From Adiantum capillus-veneris (taxonomy: Eukaryota > Streptophyta > Polypodiopsida > Polypodiales > Pteridaceae): 64,000 nt of DNA. Below are positions 55,699 to 64,000 of this stretch, piece by piece (position 1 is the first letter of the stretch; every line of letters begins with the position of its first letter). The stretch covers positions 126,733,018-126,797,017 of the forward strand of contig CM043968.1 of the NCBI GenBank assembly GCA_014529385.2, given 5' to 3'. The notes under the pieces are model-generated. The model worked only from the letters and a program-made list of their open reading frames with translations, made no database searches and was not told the DNA's origin. Position numbers and translations under genes: made by a program.

Positions 55699-57652
55699 TG
55701 GTGCACCCAAAGTGTGTCGAGTCTAGAAGGTGGCATGGGTAGATATGTGCAGACCAGCAGGAGCATGGCAAAGGGTAGGAGCAGCTAGGAAAATCATGGG
55801 ATGACAGGTGGCAGCGGAGTTGTATGACTGATGCGGCTTATAGGCCAAGGAAGGGTCTATGAGGGGCTAATTTGGGTAGCAAATGAAGGAGATGCAAAGT
55901 GCAAATTTTGGGTTTAGGAATAAAGATCTTGAAGTTCTGAAGGAGCACGTACAGACGGTTCATCAAACTGAGATACGGGACCCAAGTTATTGAAGGTTGA
56001 AGTTTCAATGAATTGCAGATTCTGTGGTTTACATTTTATGGCCAATTGAAGTTTTGTCGGGGGCTAGGTTGGTTCCTGCTTGAACACATCGAGAGGTGTG
56101 CCATATGGCGTCTTTTGAACTTCAAAAAAGATCTAGAGCAGGGTATGCATCATATCGAGCTAGCAGGAAGTCTTTGCTCGTCAATCAGAGACCCGAGCAG
56201 AGAGTTATTGCAGGTTAAAGTTGATGCCAAAAGGAGGCAGTGTAGTGCCGAGTAGTTTGTTGCAAGTTATGGAGGTCTCGATTGGCGTGCCCAGAAAAAT
56301 TCAAATGGAGCAAGGATTTGGAGAACTAAAGTTAGGAGGATGGACTACAGGTAGCACCTTACGGCCCCGAAATCCGATCACCGCGGACTCCAGTTGGCAA
56401 GCAAGACAAGCAAAGGGGAAAAAATTGGATTTTTATGGGAATGCTTTCAAAATATTGCAAGGCCTTGAAGCCATGGAATCAGCGAGCGCCACATGGCATG
56501 GGGAGATAATCCCACATGAGGTTGTGCAACGTAGGAGCATGGGGTATAAGAGCCAGAAGATGGCACCATTTGAGTGTGTATGAGAAGTTGAGAACTCCTT
56601 TGGCATGGGATATTGGGGGGCGGTTTTGGCCTCTGGCGGTGGCGTAGAATGGTGCGTTGGTTTTGGGTGGCATTGTCGGAAATCCGTACGCGGTGATGAT
56701 GTGTCGCTTGGCAGGGGTTGGTTCCCGCCCGCACCCATGACGGCCTCTTTTGAAAATGAAAGGGGTATACCCCCCCTCCCCCCCAATAGCGAGGTCACTA
56801 TTGCCTCAACAAGGGGAGGGTCCCGTAGCCCAATGCTAGGAGAAGAGTGAGGGAGTCACAAAGCCGACCAAGGAAGGGGTCCCGTGGGAAAAAAAGGGAG
56901 AAAGAGACAATTCGAGGCCTATCCGGCCAGTAGAGGACAGCAAGAGTTAGAGAGATAATTCAAAGGCCCATGAGGAGCAAGTTGGGCGGCCGAGTGGGAC
57001 GGACAAAGAACCAAGAGGTGTAGCATACAATTATTTCCAAAAATGAACTATGCCAAGTGGTGGAAATGCAATGAAATTCTAAAAAGAGCTCTAAGTGAAG
57101 TGCACGGATGGAGAAGCACACCCATCATTTCTTTTTTAGACCTCCTAGAGACACCCCTTTAAAAGAATGTAAATGTGATAATTTGAGGGCTTTTTTACCT
57201 GAGTGTGTGATTGAAAGTTGCAAGCTTGTGTAGCGCAAAGCTTGCCATTGAAGCTGCATACTTGATTGTACTATTCCCCTATGAAATAATACCACATATT
57301 TGCCCCTATTTCTTGTGTTGCTTCTCCCCATTCCCCTCCTTTTCTCTCACTCTTTGTGTAATAGCCAATGCTTGTAGAAGGTTTGCCTGCAGCTTGAAGG
57401 GTGTTACCAAGAGGGCAGAATCGGGGTGTTTTTTGAGTTGGAAAGGGTGAGTTGAGCAGTGTGGGTGCATTTGTGTTGCAAGGTGTTTTTGCAAGGTATG
57501 AGATAGTTGTTATCTGTGCTAAAGTGGAGTTGTTAGTGCAAATTAGCCAATTTGAAGGTGTTATTTGAGAGGCATAGGGTTCTGTGGAATCCCTGGGCTA
57601 TAGAGAGGCAGACATTTGGTGTGCTGGGTGTGTTCCCTATTCCCCCTCTCCA
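55699..57652 (+). repeat. 5' LTR of the following gypsy element, related family
   Basis: Begins TGGTGCACCCAAAGT and ends CCCCCTCTCCA, 1,954 bp, and shares diverged landmarks with the preceding LTR in the same order (GGAGTTGTATGAC, GCATCATATCGAGCTAGCAGG, GAGAGTTATTGCAGGTTAAAG, GGCTATAGAGAGGC). It lacks a GA tract. It starts only four bases (ACGT) after the previous LTR ends. Confidence 0.75.
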
Positions 57653-57668
57653 ACGTTGAAAATGATGC

Positions 57669-58436
57669 ATGTCGTTGACCATGGACAAGTGGCTGCAGGA
57701 ATTATCCAATTGGAGAACAGAGGAGGAAGAAATTGAAGAAGCACTAAGAGCCTTCATCAAACTACTGTTTCCGGAATACACCGTCGTCAACATCCAAGAA
57801 GTAGGTTCCTTATCTCGTATCTCTCATTCTAACCGTGAATCAAGAGCCACCCGAGGGAGGGAAGTGAGCTGCTCTCATTCTCGTCACCCACCACACTCTA
57901 TCAATGAGTTCCATCAATGGAAGTAAAGGAGAAGTGGAAATTCTCTACATTCACCTCCACCACCAAGAAATCATCCATATGCAGGAAGGAAAGAGGTTAG
58001 TAAAGCCTCTCTTCCCTAAGGAATCTAAAAATACAAGTGTAGCCTCTGCTCCTAGGTGGCCAAAAGTGGTTGCTCGTGCCAAGGGAAAAGGAGGCCTAGG
58101 CCAATCCTAAATCACATGACCCCCAAGGAAGAAGAAACATATGGCCACATGAGTGCTTTGAGTTTGGCTCTGGAAAGCAGAATCATGCCTAGGTTTCCAG
58201 AAACAAGGTCATCCAAAGTAAAGTGGTGGAAGATCGCCTATCGATTCATGGCGCACATGGGAGTGCTACCAGTTCATTTTGACAACCCCAAAGCGGAGGT
58301 GATAAGGAGGTTCCCATGTCCTGGAGAGGAGTGGTTTGGCTACTGTCCTTGCTATTTTGGAAGGTGGGTAGAGGGCCCTCCTCCTCTCCCTGTACAACTC
58401 ATCCTGAAGAAACTATCTACCACCATTGAAACCTAG
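57669..58436 (+). pseudogene. Gypsy element: ORF(s) upstream of gag
   Basis: Frames 57,669-57,926, 57,904-58,110 and 58,056-58,436 chain into one another. The last reads MSALSLALESRIMPRFPETR, KVKWWKIAYRFMAHMGVLPV, RRFPCPGEEWFGYCPCYFGR, Trp- and Cys-rich text that I do not recognise. It precedes gag by about 500 bases and may be an extra ORF or the amino-terminal part of gag. Confidence 0.4.
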
Positions 58437-58938
58437 TGGGCCGAAGCCAAGCTACAATTAAATATGGTGTGGAATTCATGCAACGAGTCGATTACAATAA
58501 CTACTTGCAATTGTTGCTAGCTAAAAGGCTAGGAGTGGTCAAACACATCACCATCACTCCATACATGCTGAGCAATGAAGGGAGGTGGAGCCTATGAAGG
58601 GAAATGACCTCCTGTGGATGTGCCGACTTGTCAACACCAACATGGTAAGGATATAAGTGAGTACTCTACATTCTGTGCATCATGGATAATTAACCAACCG
58701 CTTTTTCCTTTAGATTTTTGCAACACATGTGCGTACATAGGAATATCTTCTATCGGCATAAGATTGTGTTCTTGTTTGGTGTTGCAATGTTGGGAGAGAT
58801 TCGTAGCTCCCCAAATCCCATTATCCTCCTTGTGTTGAATTACCATCACTCCTTTAATGTTTCAATTTTCATCTATTTTGATCTATCCACCCAACCTTGT
58901 AATAATCCACTAAGCTACTTGTGTTTAAGAAAAAAAAT
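58437..58938 (+). other. Stop-rich stretch between leader ORF and gag
   Basis: Fragments such as YNNYLQLLLAKRLGVVKHIT can be read with interruptions, so it is probably decayed coding sequence. Nothing else is recognisable. Confidence 0.4.
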
Positions 58939-59480
58939 AAAAAAAAGAGTTTAAAAATCATGTTTTGCAATGGCAACGTTTCCTTCCCAACCTTCACAGG
59001 TAAGGTGGGGGAAGATGCTTCAAATTTCCTAGATAATCTTGAAATAGCATGTGTTGTCTTTGGAAGAGATAACAATGATTCACATCTGTGTATTTTCTCA
59101 TTGTTAATGAAAGTGGAAGAAAGATCATGGTACAACGCCTTGGTGCAAGCCACCAAGGAGAGGTGGGATCTACTAAGAGCAGCATTTCTAAGGCGCTTTA
59201 GAGAAGGAACCACATCAAAAGAATTGTGGCAATTGCTGACGGAGTTGAAGCAAGGAAGTATGGCTGGATATGCAACATAGGAATTGAAGTTTCTGGATCT
59301 ATGGGGACGATGGGTTGCATCACTGAGGGAGGGCGAAGGGGCACCCCATTTCCTAAAGAAATACCGGTTTGTGGCCAATTCTTAAAGAGAAGGTGAAGGG
59401 AAGGTTTCCTTGAAGATCAACAAGACTTGCTCAACCAAATCACCCACTAGTTAGAGAATCTTTTAGTACATCTGGTGTAG
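58939..59480 (+). pseudogene. Gypsy element: gag (capsid) domain
   Basis: Open from about 58,921 to 59,280: FPTFTGKVGEDASNFLDNLE, then FSLLMKVEERSWYNAL, RWDLLRAAFLRRFREG and LWQLLTELKQGSMAGYAT. This is the retrotransposon gag pattern (A-x-x-W-Y/F followed by a W-x-L-x2-F-x2-RF helix). It continues readable past a TAG at 59,278 (ELKFLDLWGRWVASL) with further stops. Confidence 0.85.
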
Positions 59481-59483
59481 CAA

Positions 59484-60032
59484 GTGCATGCACCTACCAA
59501 AAATCCAGAACAAGGAAGAGGGCAGCAAAGACAGAATCAAGACTACCATTGTTACAATTGTCGAGAGGACAGCCATGGCATGTACAAGTGTCCTTATACA
59601 AGAGGGAAAAACTTCAATAGAGAAGTAAGAGAGAATCAGATTTCTCCACCAAGGGCGAGGCCACCACCACCCAGGCAACCAGAGCCGATTCCACCGATCA
59701 AAATCCTTCTACTTTCCATACGACCACCACCACCACCGCAACCTCCAATTCCACCGCTGCCTCCACCACCTGCTAGAAACCAAGCAGTGAGTGTCATTAG
59801 TCTTGAAGTTAAGGGAAAGGCAAAGGTAGAAAAGCGTGTCAAAGAGAAGGAAAAAGGAAAAGGAAAAGTAGAAGAAGTAGATGCCATGGGAGTGAAGCGT
59901 GCTAGGCACAAAGAGGCCTCTCAAAGGGAGGAAAAGATGAAAGGAAAAGGAGAGTCTAGCAAGCATGCGTCTAAGACACCGTGTAATATCGACATTGTGG
60001 ATTTTTTGTTGGGCAAGTATGTTGAACTATAA
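59484..60032 (+). pseudogene. Gypsy element: zinc knuckle and Pro-rich linker
   Basis: 182 codons with CYNCREDSHGMYKC (Cys-x2-Cys-x4-His-x4-Cys), the nucleocapsid knuckle, then a Pro-rich stretch (RARPPPPRQPEPIPPI) and a Lys/Glu-rich tail. The Pro-rich text is unusually long. Confidence 0.85.
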
Positions 60033-60104
60033 CACCTAGCTCAAGATGTTTTGATGTAGGGTCCAAAAATAACCTGGCCCCAACTACTCCATCTTGCAGC
60101 AAGG

Positions 60105-60860
60105 ATGATGAGACAATGGACAAAGATGGTAAGTACTAGAAAGTCAAGACCAAGGATAGTTGGGGCTATCTCTAGGAGGAATCTAGATGACATCCTACCT
60201 ATCATGGATGCCCACATAAAGGGGCAGCATATCTCAAACATCTACATAGATGGCGGCGCACAAATATGCATCATGATTGAGAAAATGATGCACCATCTAG
60301 GCCTAGAAGTAAGTAGGCCGGCACCTTGCCGATCTAAAATGGCAAGTAATGTCAAAGTGAGGTACATAAGCATTGTGAATGTAGTCAAGGTGAAGGCATT
60401 CCACATAAAAGTGGAGGTAGACATTTTTGTCATGCCACACAAAGGGGAGGTCTACCCTATCATTCTCGGAAGACCATGGCTCATGGGTATGGAGGCTAAG
60501 CAGGACTGGAGTACCAGAATGATCCAAATGAAGGATGCTAAGCAAAAACCCATTTTTTACAACATGAAGACTGGTAAATAACACAACATGATCTTGGAGG
60601 CATCGAGAGATGAATTCACATGTGACTCTTCGACCACCTTGGGAGAAGAGATGACAACATTTGAGGAGAGAGATAGTAGCATCAAAGTGATGGGAGTCAT
60701 CGTCAGAGATCCAAAGAGATTGACACAATCTAAAGCACCACTAGAGAACCAAGAGGGACCATTAGGTATGCAACCCTTGGTGGATACCATTAAGTTACAT
60801 CAGATTCTCTTTGGTGAGTTAGCTATTGAAGAGATAAGAATACATCGCTATGCTGAATAA
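60105..60860 (+). pseudogene. Gypsy element: aspartic protease region
   Basis: 60,105-60,581 reads HISNIYIDGGAQICIMIEKM, in which D-G-G replaces the usual D-[S/T]-G at the retropepsin active site. VYPIILGRPWLMGMEAKQDW follows, a typical gypsy protease end. 60,588-60,860 holds further linker text. The changed motif suggests an inactive enzyme, though GG variants occur in some plant gypsy elements. Confidence 0.75.
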
Positions 60861-60996
60861 CTTCACCACACTTTTCATTGATGGTTATGAAAAGAACACA
60901 TGCATAACTGTGGTGCAGCACCGCATAAGACTCACGGAAGGAAGTACGCCTGTAGTGCAAACACTTAGAAGGCTTGGGGTAGTTTAGTAAGAGGCA

Positions 60997-61784
60997 TTGA
61001 TCAAAGAGGTAAGGAACTTGCTACAGGCAAGTTTCATTTACCCCATCAAAGAATCAGAGTGGGTCTCTCCAGTAGTGGTCATGCCAAAGAAGAATTGCAA
61101 GTCGAGAGTTTGTGTAGACTACAAAGCTCTCAATGAAGCAACAAAGAGGGATCATTTTCCCCTCCCATCCAAGACGAGATTCTCAACGAGGTTGCACGTC
61201 ATGAGTGCTACACAGTATGTGATGGCTAATCAGGATACTTCCAGATTAGTATTGCAGAAGAAGACCAAAAAAAGACAACCTTCATAACACCATGGGGATG
61301 TTTTTCTTATAGAGTGATGCCTTTTGTCCTCACCAACACTCTGGCCACATTCCAATGCTATGTAACTTTTGTCTTCTAGCCATATTTTGGTAAGTCAATA
61401 CGGGTTTTCATAGATGATTTTTGCATCTACAGCTCTCGCTCCCTCCATTTGAGCAAGGTCTATGATGGCTTGGCTAGGCTGCAAACCTTGGGTGACCAGC
61501 TTAACATAGATAAGTGTCACATTGGTGAAAGCAAGGTCACTCTTCTCGGCCATGTAATTTCAACCAAAGGAATTAAGGTTGACCCAAGCAAGGTTCAAGC
61601 TTTAGTATCTTTGTCATCACCCACAACAGCTAAGCAATTGGTCTCTTTCCTTCAAAAGGTAAGGTATTTGAGCAAGTTCATTCACTTGCTCTCTCAAGTG
61701 GTTCTCCTTTTACAACAAATCACCCATAGAGATGTCTTCCTATGGAGTGAAGAAAATGAGCAACAATTTAGCGAAGTGAAATAG
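60997..61784 (+). pseudogene. Gypsy element: reverse transcriptase domain
   Basis: 60,997-61,287 shows SFIYPIKESEWVSPVVVMPK and RVCVDYKALNEATKRDHFPL. A shift leads to DGYSGYFQISIAEEDQKKTT and FITPWGCFSYRVMPFVL, a TAG within FVF-PYFGK, the catalytic VFIDDFCIYSS, then 61,449-61,784 with CHIGESKVTLLGHVISTKGI and KVQALVSLSSPTTAKQLVSF. This is the gypsy RT order. FIDDF stands for the YxDD motif. Confidence 0.9.
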
Positions 61785-61810
61785 ATCCTGGCTTCACTTC
61801 CCACCATTGC

Positions 61811-61970
61811 ACCCCCTAGATGGTACGAGCCATTTTATGTTAACCATAGTGTAGGAAGTGATACACTTGGGGCCATACTAATGCAAAAGTACCCCCTAGA
61901 TGGGATGAGCCATTTTATGTTAACCACAGTGTAGGAAGTGATACACTTGGGGCCGTACTAATGCAAAAGT
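61811..61970 (+). repeat. 80-bp tandem duplication in the RNase H region
   Basis: 61,811-61,890 and 61,891-61,970 are near-identical, and a third ACCCCCTA start follows. The period of 80 is not divisible by three, so it shifts the RNase H frame. Confidence 0.95.
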
Positions 61971-62854
61971 ACCCCCTAACCTCTTTCATGCATCCTATCT
62001 ACTTCTCTAGTCGTATCATGATCCCATCAGAAAAGGATTTTCCACGGTAGAGCACATGGTGCTTGCATTAATGTTTGCCACTACAAAGTTCCTCTCTTAT
62101 CTATTGCCTAGACCCTTTGTAATTCTAACAAAGGAAGAATTCTTTCTGTATGTGATGCAACACATGGATGTCTCATCTAGAATCTCTAAGTGGCTCGTTA
62201 GATTACAAGAGTTCGATTACACTATGCAAGTGGAGAACTTCAGAGCTAGTCTAGCAGGTATTCTTACTCATCGTCACTATGAGAAGAAGCTAAAGGTCAG
62301 CACAGAGGCAAAGGAGTGACACCAATGGTGGAAGTTACTACGCTAGAAGGGGCTCACTCTCTTTTCTTTGATGGAGCTTACAAAAGGATAGTGGACCCGC
62401 CTGCTGTGCTGGCATTTCCATTTTCAATGAGAAAAGGGAAAAGGTCTTCTCTATTGGGTAGCTACTACACTCCCACTCCAACAACAAAGCAAAGTATGAG
62501 GCCCTAATTCTTGGATTAGAGAAATGTGTTTTACAAGGGGTTCAGCGCCTAAATGTGTTTGGTGATGCCATGCTTTTAATAAAGCAGATAAATGACACTT
62601 GGGTTTGTAAAAATCAGGTTTCGCTTGGCCAATTACGCCAAGTTAAGGATCTTTTAAGAAAATTTGAAGCAGTGCAGTTATTTCATGTCCCTAGGGCAGA
62701 AAATCAAGAAGCAGATACTCTAGCCAAGGAAAGAATACAAGATGTTCCTATAAGAGCAATGCAACTAAAGATGTCCCTCTTTCAAGATAGCGATGCTATG
62801 CCTGATATCATTAGCTTCTTAGATAGAGGAGAATGTCTTGAAGGGTATATGTAG
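61971..62854 (+). pseudogene. Gypsy element: RNase H domains
   Basis: 62,056-62,319 reads MQHMDVSSRISKWLVRLQEF and DYTMQVE, the end of RT-linked RNase H. 62,316-62,854 contains LFFDGAYKR, LGLEKCVLQGVQRLNVFGDA and VPRAENQEADTLAKE, a second RNase H-like fold of the archaeal-type RNase H found in Tat/Ogre elements. Stops and shifts separate them. Confidence 0.75.
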
Positions 62855-62911
62855 GGCCAAAAACAATGGCTTGTCCGAAAGGCAACAAGATATTGCGTTA
62901 TAAATAGTACC

Positions 62912-63670
62912 TTGTACTACAAGGAAAAATACCAAATTCTCAGGCGAGTGCCAATCTCCAGTGAAGTCACGGGGGTGATCTCAAGTTTCCATGATGGTGT
63001 TTGCGGCAACCACTTTGCTCTAGATATTACTAGTAGTAAGATTCTACAAGAAGGATTCTCTTGGCCTAGTCTTAAGAGCGATGTGCATCATTGGTGTAAA
63101 ACATGCAAAGCTTGTCAAGTATCTAGTGATCGAACACTAAGCTATAAGCCACAGACTCCTATCATCTCATATGGCCCATTTGAGAAGTGGGGAATAGATG
63201 CAATTGGTCCTTTACCAAGGGGCCAATCGGGTAAACTGTACATTCTAGTTGGTGTAGACTACATGACCTGATGGACAAAAGCAATAGCCACCACATGCAT
63301 TACTGCCTAAGAAGTGGCAAAGTTCATATTTGAGCACATATGTTGCCGTTTTGGCACACCTCTGGAGATAATATCTGATAGAGGTTCAGGTTTAAGAGAT
63401 GACTTTGTGATAGAATTGATGAAAAATCTAGGCATCACACGCCGACACTAAACTTCATACTATCCACAGTGCAATGGTCTATTGGAAAAGGTAAACTGCG
63501 TGATCTGTAAGATCATCACAAAGCATGTGAATAACCACACAAGCGATTGGGATAAGCATATCATGGCCGCTCTTTGGGCCTACCGCACGACATTCCAAAC
63601 ATCACTAGGTTTCACCCCTTTCCATTCGGTATTGGAAAAGAGACCATTCTACCCATCAAGGTGTAGATAG
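62912..63670 (+). pseudogene. Gypsy element: integrase domain
   Basis: Reads DGVCGNHFALDITSSKILQE and SWPSLKSDVHHWCKTCKAC, the zinc-binding HHCC region, then KWGIDAIGPLP (first catalytic Asp), IISDRGSGLRDDF (second Asp), YYPQCNGLLEKVN (Glu) and AALWAYRTTFQTSLGFTPFH. In-frame stops lie near 63,269, 63,309 and 63,449. Confidence 0.88.
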
Positions 63671-64000
63671 CCAGCTTGTGAGTCATGGCTAACCAGTTAT
63701 TGCACCCAATTGCCCATCTCCGCAACCACGTCTTGGATCTAGAAAGGCTTTAGCTAGACAAAAAAGATGCAATCAACTACTATATGATGCAAGCAGAACG
63801 ACGCCGACTCACATTCAATCAAGGGCTTAAGGAAAATTGTCTGAAGAAAGGCATCTCAGAGGGTGCACTATGTAATCATGTTAATGTATAACTTGAGTTC
63901 AAAAGGAGGGGTTTTTAAATGCAAAAATTTTAGGCAATTTAATAGAGATATATTAAAATAAGGGGTTTTTATATTCAATTTTGAAAGGAATTCTTAAATT
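63671..64000 (+). other. Element tail running to the window edge
   Basis: Decayed integrase carboxyl text (RRRLTFNQGLKEN-like) to about 63,850, then AT-rich non-coding DNA. GGAGGGG at 63,905 could belong to a polypurine tract but no LTR start follows in the window. Confidence 0.4.

Larger units (their letters stand above)
57653..64000 (+). mobile_element. Ty3/gypsy retrotransposon, degraded, running off the window
   Basis: Internal region downstream of LTR 55,699-57,652, with gag, zinc knuckle, protease, reverse transcriptase, RNase H and integrase in gypsy order (integrase last). Every domain carries stops or frameshifts. The 3' LTR is not reached by base 64,000. Confidence 0.9.

Overview
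The window looks like repeat-dominated nuclear DNA from a land plant with a large genome. The evidence is nested Ty1/copia and Ty3/gypsy LTR retrotransposons, two of them with a primer-binding site matching initiator-tRNA-Met, a plant-type LINE fragment, small TIR elements, long GA/GT microsatellites and almost no open single-copy gene. I cannot name the species; a fern or gymnosperm would fit, but that is a guess. No rRNA, tRNA, CRISPR or bacterial operon structure is visible.

Layout. 1-8.2 kb: AT-rich intergenic DNA with fold-back repeats, a 23-base G run, a long polypurine stretch and a broken gene relic with a SWIM-like zinc-binding motif. 8.26-24.2 kb: one large LTR element with 971-bp LTRs (not counting an insertion in the 5' copy), a Tat/Athila-like primer site and a polypurine tract. 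It has unfamiliar ORFs and no visible polymerase. A 465-bp TIR element sits in its 5' LTR and a young, nearly intact copia element (15,036-20,106) sits in its body. Its 3' LTR is fused tail-to-tail with an inverted LTR (to 25,028). 25.0-28.0 kb: degraded ORFs, including an unmistakable but broken histone H3-fold sequence with CENH3-like residues, then degenerate 22-bp palindromes. 28.2-37.4 kb: a second element with coiled-coil-type ORFs and no visible polymerase, ending in a polypurine tract and an LTR start. It is split by a second copia element (30,379-36,006) with a perfect 5-bp target-site duplication.

37.5-38.8 kb holds the 3' end of a LINE on the minus strand, bounded by GA repeats. 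38.98-50.24 kb is a striking tandem array of seven units of about 1.2-1.5 kb, each carrying a long GA tract. The unit is the U3 part of an LTR whose single-copy version is the 3' LTR at 53,318-55,694, so the 5' LTR of this element has been expanded to about 12 kb. One unit carries a 1,319-bp TIR element flanked by TTAA. The element body (51.3-53.3 kb) has a gag and acidic ORFs but no polymerase. From 55,699 to the window end is a related gypsy element: a 1,954-bp LTR, then degraded gag, protease, reverse transcriptase, RNase H and integrase. Its 3' LTR lies outside the window.

The pol-less elements would need enzymes from other elements. The copia and gypsy copies show which enzyme sets exist or existed nearby, but none in the window reads through without stops.
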